DNA of 64,000 nt, taken from the NCBI RefSeq assembly GCF_028765345.1, contig NZ_JARAJZ010000001.1, positions 186,001-250,000 on the forward strand. Reading direction: 5' to 3'. Below, piece by piece: positions 18,115 through 25,652 of the stretch (its first letter is position 1; every line of letters starts with the position of its first letter). A model generated the notes under the pieces. The model was not told the DNA's origin and made no database searches. It saw only the letters and a list, made by a program, of their open reading frames with translations. Source of the DNA: Sporolactobacillus sp. CQH2019. Lineage in GTDB: Bacteria; Bacillota; Bacilli; Bacillales; Sporolactobacillaceae. Position numbers and translations under genes: made by a program.

Positions 18115-18537
18115 TCACATAATGGATGTGGATGATGAGGGCAGCAAACCGGCCAAAATGAAAACCGCTATATTCAAAATGAATACGATCAGGGTAGCAA
18201 TCACGAGAATTTTTAAGGAAATGCCCGTTTCCCCCTGTCTTTTCCGAAGCCAGTTGATGATTGCCAGTATAATGAAAATGATCACAAGAATATTCAATAA
18301 GATTCGTAATATCATCGCAACAATGATAACTATATAGCCTAAATCAAATGGACGATTCATTTCCAGGTCACCCTTTAACTGCGATATTAATGCCTCGCGT
18401 GTTATCGATTTTCCTTTGTTTTTGTCAGATTGGATGATCAGAGCAGAGCAGACTGCCGCATCCGCGGTTGAAAATGAGACTCCGGTGAGCGCCATCTTAT
18501 TGTGGGGATAAAGCACAGCAATATCTTCACCGGGCAT
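18115..18537 (-). pseudogene. Truncated subtilase (S8) C-terminus fused to two membrane helices
   Basis: The first ~50 residues look like the end of a subtilisin-family catalytic domain: DVFMPGEDIAVLYPHNK followed by GVSFSTADAAVCSALII, which corresponds to the catalytic-serine motif GTSxATP. The codons just upstream still read ADVF in frame (typical DVFAPG motif) but are cut by TAA, and no Asp/His catalytic segments are found further upstream. The C-terminal half has two hydrophobic helices (DLGYIVIIVAMILRILLNIL and ISLKILVIATLIVFILNI). No good ribosome site. I read it as the remnant of a membrane-anchored serine protease gene. Confidence 0.6.
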
Positions 18538-18882
18538 GAATACATCTGCTTAATAAAAAATGGGTCATTTTTTTAGTTCGTTAATCACAAAAGAAAAAGA
18601 AACAGGTTCATTCATTTCCCGCAAAAGATTGTTCTTGGAACAATCAAGTCGTAAAGTTCTATGCATGAGCTCAGGATCATGGACGATTGCTGGAGATTTA
18701 TCGTACCGCCTGCTTGATCATGAATATTTCAATTATAAAGGAAAGGGGCACCATTTCTGCACTTTATGTGAGAAATGATGCCCTCGTAAATTTTTATGAC
18801 TTTTCAGCGGCTTTATTTTTTCCTATGATTTTTTTCAGGATCGTGATTATGTGTTATTAACCGTTGTTGGATGATCTTATCT

Positions 18883-19641
18883 TTACTGCAGCTGCTTCCG
18901 TTTATTGAAAAAGTTCCTGTAAGAAAGATAGCAAGCGATAAAGGAAGATATTGCCGTTGTCGACAGTAGCATGAAAGTCACCATAATCTGATAGCGGATC
19001 GCTTGAAGAGGCGAAATCCCGGCGAGAATGAGCCCCGTCATCATGCCCGGCAGAGAAACGATTCCAAGTGTTTTGGCTGAATCAATCGTTGGAAGCATGC
19101 CCGTCCGGATCGAATCACGGATAATTTCAATGGAGGACGGCAGAATATCCGCTCCAAGCGAGAGCTTGGTTTCCACCTCATCCCGTCTGCTTTTAAAGTC
19201 GGCAGACAGCTGGCGGAAGCATAGCCCAAGCGCAACCATGGCATTGCTTATAATCATCCCGCCGACCGGAATGATCTGATTGGGCTGATATTTAATCGCA
19301 CCTGAAAGGACCAGGACGGACAGGGTCATCCCGGCTCCAGCCGCAATTGATACGAAGGAGACGAGAAGCCCGTTTTTCATTCCCTTTCCTCTTTTGGATG
19401 CGTTATACGCGGCATTAAACGTCATAATCACAATCAGCAATGTCGTAAATAACGGATTGTTCAGGCCAAAAATATACTCAAGGATATAGCTGACCGCAAT
19501 AAGCTGGATAATAGCTCTAATGACACTAATCAAGGTTTCTTTCTCTAGTCTGAGCTTCTGAAAATAGGAAAAAAGCAAAGAGACCATCACAAGTGAAGAC
19601 GCAATAAGAAGGGAAGTGATACTGACATTGGCTTCGTTCAT
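18883..19641 (-). CDS. fetB: Iron export ABC transporter permease subunit FetB-like
   Basis: 252-residue membrane protein of the UPF0014/FetB family. About seven hydrophobic helices are visible, with family motifs FNAAYNASKRGKG, VLSGAIKYQPNQIIPVGGM, NAMVALGL, VETKLSLGA and SLPGMMTGLILAGISPLQAIRYQI. Overlaps fetA by four bases (ATGA), forming a two-gene transporter; a MarR regulator precedes it. FetAB exports iron and protects from oxidative stress in E. coli; that role is inferred here. No gene is seen in 18538-18882 downstream. Confidence 0.9.
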   Translation of the reverse strand: MNEANVSITSLLIASSLVMVSLLFSYFQKLRLEKETLISVIRAIIQLIAVSYILEYIFGLNNPLFTTLLIVIMTFNAAYNASKRGKGMKNGLLVSFVSIAAGAGMTLSVLVLSGAIKYQPNQIIPVGGMIISNAMVALGLCFRQLSADFKSRRDEVETKLSLGADILPSSIEIIRDSIRTGMLPTIDSAKTLGIVSLPGMMTGLILAGISPLQAIRYQIMVTFMLLSTTAISSFIACYLSYRNFFNKRKQLQ

Positions 19642-20294
19642 CTGAGTTTCTCCAATGATTTTATTTGACCGTCCTCTATGGTCAATAGCTTGCCGGCGTA
19701 TTTTTTTCCTTGTTCAGGATTGTGTGTCACCCATAGAATGGTTATCCCCTCCTGATTCAGCGCCTCAATTGCCCTCTCCACGATGAGCGTGTTATCGGCA
19801 TCAAGAGCCGAAGTCACTTCATCAAGCAGCAAAACATCAGGCCTGAAAAGCAAAGTCCGGATCAGGGCGATCCTTTGTTTCTCTCCGCCGGAAAGGCCCT
19901 CAATCTTATGATTCAGATAATCCCGGCTCATATTAAACCGGGAAAAGAGAAAATCCACCCTCTTCCAGTCTGCAGCACGTTTGCGGATGGAATAGACGAA
20001 CGATAAATTATCCCTTACCGTTTCTCCAAAAAGCACAGGCGTCTGAAAACAGTAGCTGATTTTTTCTCTTATTTGAATGGGATCCTGCCGCATAAGATCT
20101 TCATTGTTAAACAAAATCCTGCCCCCGGTCGGGCTGATCAGGTGGCAGCAAAGTTTTAAGAACGTACTTTTTCCACTGCCGGAAGGCCCCATGATAGAAA
20201 TATAATCGCCCGGCTCAACATTCATTGAAATGTCTTTAAGTATGGATTTTTTTTCATGGCGGTAAGAGACGTTCTGGAATTCTATCTGAGCCAA
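19638..20294 (-). CDS. fetA: Iron export ABC transporter ATP-binding protein FetA-like
   Basis: 218-residue ABC ATPase. Walker A GPSGSGKSTF (36-45), Q-loop CFQTPVLFGE, signature LSGGEKQRIALIRTL, Walker B VLLLDEVTSALD and H-loop VTHNPEQ. TTG start after GGGAGGG. It pairs with the following FetB permease through a four-base overlap, and starts 15 bp after the marR stop, so the three genes form one operon. Substrate (iron) is inferred from the permease family. Confidence 0.9.
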   Translation of the reverse strand: MAQIEFQNVSYRHEKKSILKDISMNVEPGDYISIMGPSGSGKSTFLKLCCHLISPTGGRILFNNEDLMRQDPIQIREKISYCFQTPVLFGETVRDNLSFVYSIRKRAADWKRVDFLFSRFNMSRDYLNHKIEGLSGGEKQRIALIRTLLFRPDVLLLDEVTSALDADNTLIVERAIEALNQEGITILWVTHNPEQGKKYAGKLLTIEDGQIKSLEKLR

Positions 20295-20309
20295 TACAAA
20301 CCCTCCCTT

Positions 20310-20744
20310 TTATCCACCCTCATGAAACAGATTTTCTCTGCTCACGTTGATGAGCAGTTCATCCAAAAGGCTCAAAAGCTGCTGGCGCTGCTCAGGCGGA
20401 AGAGTATTGAACAGATTCCGGGCGAAGAGTCTGTCTTCACATATATGTCTCTGCAAAACGGCATCGCCCTCGTCTGAAGCTACGAGCTCAATCGCCCGTC
20501 TGTCATTAGCCTTTCTGATACGCCGGATATACTTTTTACGCTCCAGCCTGTCCAATATTCCGGTAAGGGTGGACGGCGGAATACCGTAGTCTTTTGTGAG
20601 ATCCCTGATCTGAACGGTTTTATGAAAATAGATTCTTTCAAGGACATACATATCCTGCGGTTTGATTCCAGAGCTCTGCTGCTGATAAATATCCTTGTAC
20701 TGAACAAGGTCAATTAGTTTATGGACTATCATGTTTTCATCCAT
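20310..20744 (-). CDS. MarR family transcriptional regulator
   Basis: 144-residue winged-helix repressor. The DNA-binding core is visible: ERIYFHKTVQIRDLTKDYGIPPSTLTGILDRLERKKYIRR, followed by KANDRRAIELVASDEGDAV, the typical wing DxR motif. It is the first gene of the marR-fetA-fetB operon, so it most likely controls its own operon, perhaps in response to metal or oxidants. Two inverted repeats lie in its promoter region. No conserved sensing cysteine pair can be assigned. Confidence 0.9.
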   Translation of the reverse strand: MDENMIVHKLIDLVQYKDIYQQQSSGIKPQDMYVLERIYFHKTVQIRDLTKDYGIPPSTLTGILDRLERKKYIRRIRKANDRRAIELVASDEGDAVLQRHICEDRLFARNLFNTLPPEQRQQLLSLLDELLINVSRENLFHEGG

Positions 20745-20778
20745 CCGTCTGCCTCTCTTCTAATCTATCTATATAATA

Positions 20779-20806
20779 CGATATACGTAAATTTCGAGTC
20801 TCGTAA
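20779..20806. promoter_or_regulatory. Inverted repeats upstream of marR-fetAB (candidate operators)
   Basis: TTTCGAGTCTCGTAA (20792-20806) is palindromic except for one pair, and TACG-5 bp-CGTA (about 20779-20791) overlaps a likely -10 (TATTAT/TATATA) on the minus strand. Their position is what is expected for autoregulation by the adjacent MarR protein. Confidence 0.45.
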
Positions 20807-21132
20807 TACATGCTACATAATGTCACAGCGCGCCCTGAAAGTCAAACGGAAAGGGTGATCCTATTCAACTTATCTTTAAGCAGCCGTCGGCACCATTTCA
20901 ATTTTAATCTGATTGACAGCCGTTGCATTGTATTTTTTGTTTCTGCGGGATATGGACTCATACAATATTTTCAGGAAAACTAATCATAAAATTTGTCAGA
21001 CAAATATTCAAGCTTCACCGTGTAAATCTCGAGACAAAATCTCGTATTCAAATACGAGTATCCCTTTAGCTTATTGTCTGTTGTGCCGTCAACTGATGAT
21101 CGACTCTTCCTGAAATCATCGTTCTCTTGAAA

Positions 21133-22291
21133 GACGGAGAGCGTTTCCGCAATGAACAAACTTCTGCAGCAGTCGACAAACTTCCTGTCGCGGTTGATGA
21201 ACCGGGTGTACCTGCAAAGACCGATTAAACGCCGGCGTCGACCGAAAAACAGCGTCGGATTGTGGTCGGATTCGGTGCGACTATTCTGCATTTCGGTGCG
21301 ACTGGAACCGGATTCGGTGCGACTGCTCTGGTTCGGTGCGTCTTCCCGGCTTTTCGGTGCGACTCCTGCCGGATTCGGTGCAACTATTCTGCATTTCGGT
21401 GCGGCTGGAGCCGGATTCGGTGCGACTGCTCTTGTTTGGTGCGTCTTCCCGGCTTTTCGGTGCGACTCCTACCGGATTCGGTGCAACTATTCTGCATTTC
21501 GGTGCGGCTGGAGCCGGATTCGGTGCGACCGCTCTTGTTTGGTGCGTCTATAGCTCGTTTCGGTGCGACTTTCTCCCGTTTCGGTGCGTCTGAAGCCGGA
21601 TTCGGTGCAACTATTCTGCATTTCGGTGCGGCTATAGCTCGTTTCGGTGCGACTGCTCTGGTTTGGTGCGTCTTCCCGGCATTTCGATGCGACTCCTGCC
21701 GGATTCGGTGCGACTTTCTCCCGTTTCGGTGCGGCTGAAGCCGGATTCGGTGCGACTCTTCGGCGGTTCGGTGCGGCTGAAGCCGGATTCGGTGCGACCT
21801 CTCTTGTTTGGTGCGTCTTCCCGGCTTTTCGGTGCGTCTATAGCTCGTTTCGGTGCGACTTTCTCCCGTTTCGGTGCGTCTGAAACCGGATTCGGTGCGG
21901 CGGCTGATAAACTGTTAAACTGCCTGCCGCGGTTGATTCAGTCAATCGGGTACAACTTGCTGTTCCGATCATTCGCACTTATTAATTGCAGTCCGTCTGA
22001 TTTTCTGCCGGTTAATATTTTGCACTTTACCAAAGGTAAGCGGCGATTTATCGATGATACACCCTCGTTCTCCGATGATTTACAAGAATACGCGAAAAAA
22101 ACGGGTGTTTCCGCCATGTAACGCCTGTCCGCGCAGGATGTCCCTCTTTTTTCAGCGGAATCCATCGCCGTTCGCATGAACATTCAGAACACCAGACTGC
22201 CGCTCGCGCAAACCGATTGTTTTTCGGAAAAATCGATGGCGCTTTCATGCTGCGGCCCGGCGGGATACATGAATTGAGGGGGATACTCATT
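21133..22291. repeat. Composite repetitive element, copy A (left flank, unit array, right flank)
   Basis: An intergenic element whose two ends are shared with 40099-40954. Left flank 21133-21253 starts GACGG(A/C)GAGCGTTTC, contains ATGAACAAACTT and GACCGATTAA, and ends CCGAAAAACAGC. A ~650-bp unit array follows, then a ~390-bp right flank (AATCGGGTACAA, GCTGTTCCGATCATTCGCAC, TTAATATTTTGCACTTTAC, TTTTTCGGAAAAATCGA) ending GAGGGGGATACTCATT, after which the two copies diverge. Most differences between copies are transitions and small indels. Short translations exist on both strands but frames are interrupted, so no protein is claimed. Confidence 0.8.
21256..21905. repeat. Tandem array of 21/19-nt mosaic units (array 2)
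   Basis: About 31 units with core TTCGGTGCG; inter-core segments recur (ACTATTCTGCAT, GCTGGAGCCGGA, TCTTCCCGGCTT, TCTATAGCTCGT, ACTTTCTCCCGT). A shorter 19-nt unit with CTGCTCTTGTTT or CTGCTCTGGTTC appears several times. Imperfect 21-nt direct repeats (19 of 21 identical, sharing CGCGGTTGAT) flank the array at 21178-21198 and 21917-21937. Confidence 0.9.
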
Positions 22292-22474
22292 TCAAAATTT
22301 TTGATGATGGACTTCTTACAACAAATCAGAAGATCAATAAATCAATTAAGAGGCGGCGGGTGCAGCGGATAACAGGTTTGCTCAATGACATCAGGCTTCA
22401 TCCGTTCATACTAAGGTGCGAAAGCCGGATCGTAACAATCATTCAAAAATTTTTTCATCTAAAGATCCTTTAAA

Positions 22475-22488
22475 TGTAAACGATTTCA
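22475..22488. promoter_or_regulatory. Sequence matching the CcpA cre consensus
   Basis: TGTAAACGATTTCA fits the cre consensus TGWAANCGNTNWCA at every position. It lies about 60 bp beyond the 3' end of the dihydroorotase-like gene, away from any recognised promoter, so it may be fortuitous or a roadblock site. The rest of 22292-22546 holds no recognised gene. Confidence 0.4.
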
Positions 22489-22498
22489 AAGTATTGCA

Positions 22499-22537
22499 AA
22501 AAGAAGCAGCAATTCTTCCAATGAAGGACTCCTGCCT
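22499..22537 (-). terminator. Possible terminator of the candidate orotate operon
   Basis: GCAG/CTGC and CTTC/GAAG stems with internal loop, followed by CTTCTTTTT on the minus strand. Weak and not convincing. Confidence 0.3.
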
Positions 22538-22546
22538 ATTTTTCTC

Positions 22547-23941
22547 TTATTTTTTCGGGATAACCAGACGGCCGAACGGGGTATGGACAATTTCTCCGTT
22601 CTTCATGACGGTTTCGCCGCGAACAACGGTTTCGATCGGCAATCCCTTGATCGGCCGGCCGTCAAAAGCGGTCACCTTGCTTTTACTGTGCAGATTTTCG
22701 GCTTTGATTACTGTTTCCTGATCCATGTCGACAATCGTCAGATCGGCATCGGTTCCGACCTCAAGCGATCCTTTCTGCGGATATATGCCAAACCGTTTAG
22801 CCGGATTTTCCGACAGAAGAGCGGTCAGTTTCTGAAGCGAAAGGCGTCCCTCATTGACTGCGTTCAGCATCAGCGGCGCAAGTGTCTCCGTGCCGCACAT
22901 GCCTGCGGGGATCGACCAGAGATCGCCGTCTTTTTCCTCCGCCGTGTGCGGCGCATGATCGGAAGATACAATCGTAATCGTGCCGTCGGCGATCCCTCTC
23001 CACAGGCGCTCTTGATCCTTCTTGTATTTAACGGGCGGATAGACTTTAAGGACCGGGCCGACTCGCGGATAATCTTCATTGCTCAGGAACAGATAATGCG
23101 GACACGTTTCGGCACTCACCGGATAGCCTTTCGCCTTCGCCTGCCGGACAAGTTCAGCCCCTTCTCCCGTGCTGACATGCAGCACATGCAGACGGGCACC
23201 CGATTCGCGGGCGAATGACAGGGCCATTTGAATGGTGATTTCCTCAGCCAGATTGGGACGCCCCTCCAGCAGGGCATCATAGTCTCTGCGTCCGGATTTT
23301 TCCACTTTTTCAGTCAGAGCCTGGATCAGGCTGCTGTCCTCGGCATGAATGGCGAGAACATTCCCAGTTTTAGCTACGGTCTGGAAAATCCCATACACTT
23401 CGCCGTCGGAAAAAGGCGGAATGACGTCATCCATACCCGGTTTGTAATTATACGTCAGCTGGAACGTCTTTTTGTTAATGGCATAACCCCAGAAGAATTT
23501 GAATCCGACGGCTCCCGCCTCATGGAGAGCGGGAATATCCGCATTGTTCAGATGCCCGAGGCAAAGCGCCCAGACAGCAAAATCAACATGTGCTTTGCCG
23601 GTCAGATTGGCAACCTGCCGATGAAAATTTTCCACATTGTTTGTCGGAGGGGTCGTATTCGGCATTTCAAAAACAGTGGTAATCCCGCCCGCAGCCGCCG
23701 CCTGAGTGGAATGAAAAAAATCTTCCTTATAAGTCGGGCCCGGATCTCTGGAATGGACGTGAATGTCGATCAGCCCCGGCAAAACATATTTGCCGCTCGC
23801 ATCCGTTTCTTTTTTTGCCGTACCCTCCAACAGCCGGTCGGAAATGGCTGCAATCCGGCCGTCCTTGATATAAATATTTGCTTGAAACGACTGATCGGGC
23901 GTGACAAGTTGACCATTTTTAACGACATAATCCCATATCAT
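22547..23941 (-). CDS. Dihydroorotase-like cyclic amidohydrolase
   Basis: 464-residue zinc amidohydrolase. Metal ligands in order: His61 and His63 (IDIHVHSRDPG), carboxylated Lys148 (GFKFF), His199 (AIHAED), His255 (LHVLHVS) and Asp328 (SSDHAPH). The substrate-binding Arg65 (HxHxR) and Asn95 (MPNTTPP) match dihydroorotases; allantoinases have no Arg there and read MPLN, and dihydropyrimidinases read HTHLD. I therefore favour dihydroorotate hydrolysis to N-carbamoyl-L-aspartate, with hydantoin-like rings or allantoin as alternatives. Its start overlaps the stop of the PyrD-like gene (ATGA). It is the last gene of the accessory operon and the only dihydroorotase-like gene in the window. Confidence 0.8.
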   Translation of the reverse strand: MIWDYVVKNGQLVTPDQSFQANIYIKDGRIAAISDRLLEGTAKKETDASGKYVLPGLIDIHVHSRDPGPTYKEDFFHSTQAAAAGGITTVFEMPNTTPPTNNVENFHRQVANLTGKAHVDFAVWALCLGHLNNADIPALHEAGAVGFKFFWGYAINKKTFQLTYNYKPGMDDVIPPFSDGEVYGIFQTVAKTGNVLAIHAEDSSLIQALTEKVEKSGRRDYDALLEGRPNLAEEITIQMALSFARESGARLHVLHVSTGEGAELVRQAKAKGYPVSAETCPHYLFLSNEDYPRVGPVLKVYPPVKYKKDQERLWRGIADGTITIVSSDHAPHTAEEKDGDLWSIPAGMCGTETLAPLMLNAVNEGRLSLQKLTALLSENPAKRFGIYPQKGSLEVGTDADLTIVDMDQETVIKAENLHSKSKVTAFDGRPIKGLPIETVVRGETVMKNGEIVHTPFGRLVIPKK

Positions 23942-24870
23942 CCTTTTTCCCTCTCATCTAAATCGATTTTCCCAACAAGATCCGCAATTCGATCAATGTG
24001 ATGTCTGATCATGTAGTCGGTCACTTCGTCAATAATGTCCAGCATCGCGGCCGGCCTAATAAAATTCGCGGTGCCGACCTGGACGGCCGATGCACCAGCC
24101 AGCATCATTTCAATCACATCCCGGCCCGTCATGACGCCGCCGCTTCCGATGATCGGAAGGGCTGTAACCTGATGAACCTGAAAAATCAGCCGGATGATCA
24201 GCGGCCTGACTGCCGGCCCGGAAAATCCGCCCATCAGGTTGCCGATCTTGGGCCGGCGTGTCTCAGTATCGATCGCCATCGCTAGAAACGTATTGGCAAC
24301 CGTCAGCGCATCGGCCCCGCCTTTTTCCGCCGCACAGGCTATATCCTGTATATGCGTGACATTAGGCGACAATTTGACAATCAGCGGCCTGTCCGTTGCC
24401 TGCCTGACTGTCCCGACTAATTCTTCCGTTGTTTTCTCGTTCATGCCGAAAGCAATGCCGTCGTTGCGCAGGTTCGGACATGAGATATTCAGTTCAAGAG
24501 CCGCGACTTTTTCTATTTCGCTCAGGCGTTGCGCCAGAACGGCAAATTCATCGATCGTATCGCCTGATATGCTGGCAATAAGCGGGACATTGTACTTCGC
24601 GAAATCCGGGATGATCGAGTCAATATAATAATCGATACCCTTGCTCTGAATACCGATCGAATTGATCATGCCGCCCTCAGTTTCGCAAATACGCGGGCCC
24701 TTGTTTCCCGGCCGTTCGTTCAGCGTGATGCTTTTGGGAACGATCGCCCCCAACCGGTTAAAATCGATGAAAGGCGACATTTCCATGCCAAACGTGCCGG
24801 ATGCCGGCATAATCGGATTTTTTAACATCAATCGACTGATTTTTATTGATAAATCCGGCCTCCGGGTCAT
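23938..24870 (-). CDS. Second class 1B dihydroorotate dehydrogenase catalytic subunit (PyrD-like)
   Basis: 310-residue FMN protein of the class 1B dihydroorotate dehydrogenase family. NPIMPASGTFG at the N-terminus, KSITLNERPGNKGPR, NSIGIQ substrate loop, ELNISCPN with catalytic-base Cys131, KLSPNV, GGFSGPAVRP and IGSGGV FMN-phosphate loop are all visible. It is clearly a paralogue of the pyrD at 31890. It overlaps the PyrK-like gene upstream and the dihydroorotase-like gene downstream by four bases each. Because it is paired with its own PyrK-like subunit in a catabolic-looking operon under IclR, I infer NADH-dependent orotate reduction. A dihydrouracil-type or redundant biosynthetic role is possible. 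Confidence 0.85.
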   Translation of the reverse strand: MTRRPDLSIKISRLMLKNPIMPASGTFGMEMSPFIDFNRLGAIVPKSITLNERPGNKGPRICETEGGMINSIGIQSKGIDYYIDSIIPDFAKYNVPLIASISGDTIDEFAVLAQRLSEIEKVAALELNISCPNLRNDGIAFGMNEKTTEELVGTVRQATDRPLIVKLSPNVTHIQDIACAAEKGGADALTVANTFLAMAIDTETRRPKIGNLMGGFSGPAVRPLIIRLIFQVHQVTALPIIGSGGVMTGRDVIEMMLAGASAVQVGTANFIRPAAMLDIIDEVTDYMIRHHIDRIADLVGKIDLDEREKG

Positions 24871-25652
24871 GAAAGTATCGCCTGGCGAAGCGGAAAAACG
24901 GGACCTTCGCAGCAGATCCGCGCCATTTCAATTCCTCTTTCTCTGCGGACCGGGCACGCGCAGGCGTAACAGTCGCCCAGGCCGCAGGCCATACGGGCTT
25001 CCATAGCTATTTCGCCATACAGATTGCGGGAAACTGCCAGGTTCTGGATTAATTTCGCCAGCCTTCTCGATCCGCACGTATAAACTGCAGAAAAACCATC
25101 GTTTTCAATCAGCTTTTCCGCCAGTCTTTTAACCTGATCCACGGCACTTGTCCCATCTTCGTCCGTTACGGCGTATACCGCAGCGCCGGACTGTTTCAAA
25201 TCATCGACGGCAAGCAGGTCTTCACGTCTTCGGGCACTGACAATAGCAACCGTCCTGCTGCCGTCCGCCGCTGCGGACCGGGCCAGCGCATGAAGCGTCG
25301 CTACTCCTACGCCTCGGGCCACGAGCAAAATCGGCGCATCTCCGGCGGGAAGCGTAAATGGCTTGCCGAGCGGTCCGATCATATCGAGCGTCTCCCCCGG
25401 CTTCCTTCCCGTTAATGCCTGTGTCCCCGGCCCCTTTACCAGATAAAGAAATTCCAGAATCCGCGTACGGCGATCAAAATGATAAATACTGAACGGCCGG
25501 CGCAGCAGATTTTTCCAGTTGTCGCTGCAGCGGATATGAAAAAACTGTCCGGGGCTGACAGGCTCTTCAAGTGCCGCAGCATCGACGGCCATTTTCCAGT
25601 AACGATCGTTCACCGGCCGATTGAAAAGAATCTTAGAGTGAAGATTTTTCAT
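24867..25652 (-). CDS. Second dihydroorotate dehydrogenase electron-transfer subunit (PyrK-like)
   Basis: 261-residue FAD/[2Fe-2S] protein. The start MKNLHSKILF follows GGAAGGAACAACGT; earlier in-frame codons lie inside the upstream gene. Features: SPGQFFHIRC, LLRRPFSIYHF FAD motif, NADH-binding GVGVATLHAL, and the iron-sulfur cysteines in MACGLGDCYACACP plus ICCEGPVF near the C-terminus. This fits PyrK, which passes electrons between NAD(H) and PyrD. It overlaps the M20 gene by 20 bases and the PyrD-like gene by four. The FAD motif RRPFSIY is intact, so NAD-linked chemistry is likely. Confidence 0.85.
   Translation of the reverse strand: MKNLHSKILFNRPVNDRYWKMAVDAAALEEPVSPGQFFHIRCSDNWKNLLRRPFSIYHFDRRTRILEFLYLVKGPGTQALTGRKPGETLDMIGPLGKPFTLPAGDAPILLVARGVGVATLHALARSAAADGSRTVAIVSARRREDLLAVDDLKQSGAAVYAVTDEDGTSAVDQVKRLAEKLIENDGFSAVYTCGSRRLAKLIQNLAVSRNLYGEIAMEARMACGLGDCYACACPVRRERGIEMARICCEGPVFPLRQAILS

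Noticed and set aside
18560-18778. 72-codon plus-strand frame with a terminal CTLCEK
   Set aside because: No ribosome site, no family resemblance, and the region looks like decayed intergenic sequence.
21152-22121. Open frames through array 2 beginning ATGAACAAACTT
   Set aside because: Same repeat artefact. The left-flank translation is partly kept between copies A and B, but substitutions do not favour silent sites, and the downstream frame is only the array.
22048-22290. Minus-strand 80-codon frame in the right flank of the element (MSIPLNSCIP...), also seen in copy B
   Set aside because: Similarity is real, but the frame is disrupted by an indel between copies, there is no ribosome site, and changes include many replacements; treated as part of the repeat.
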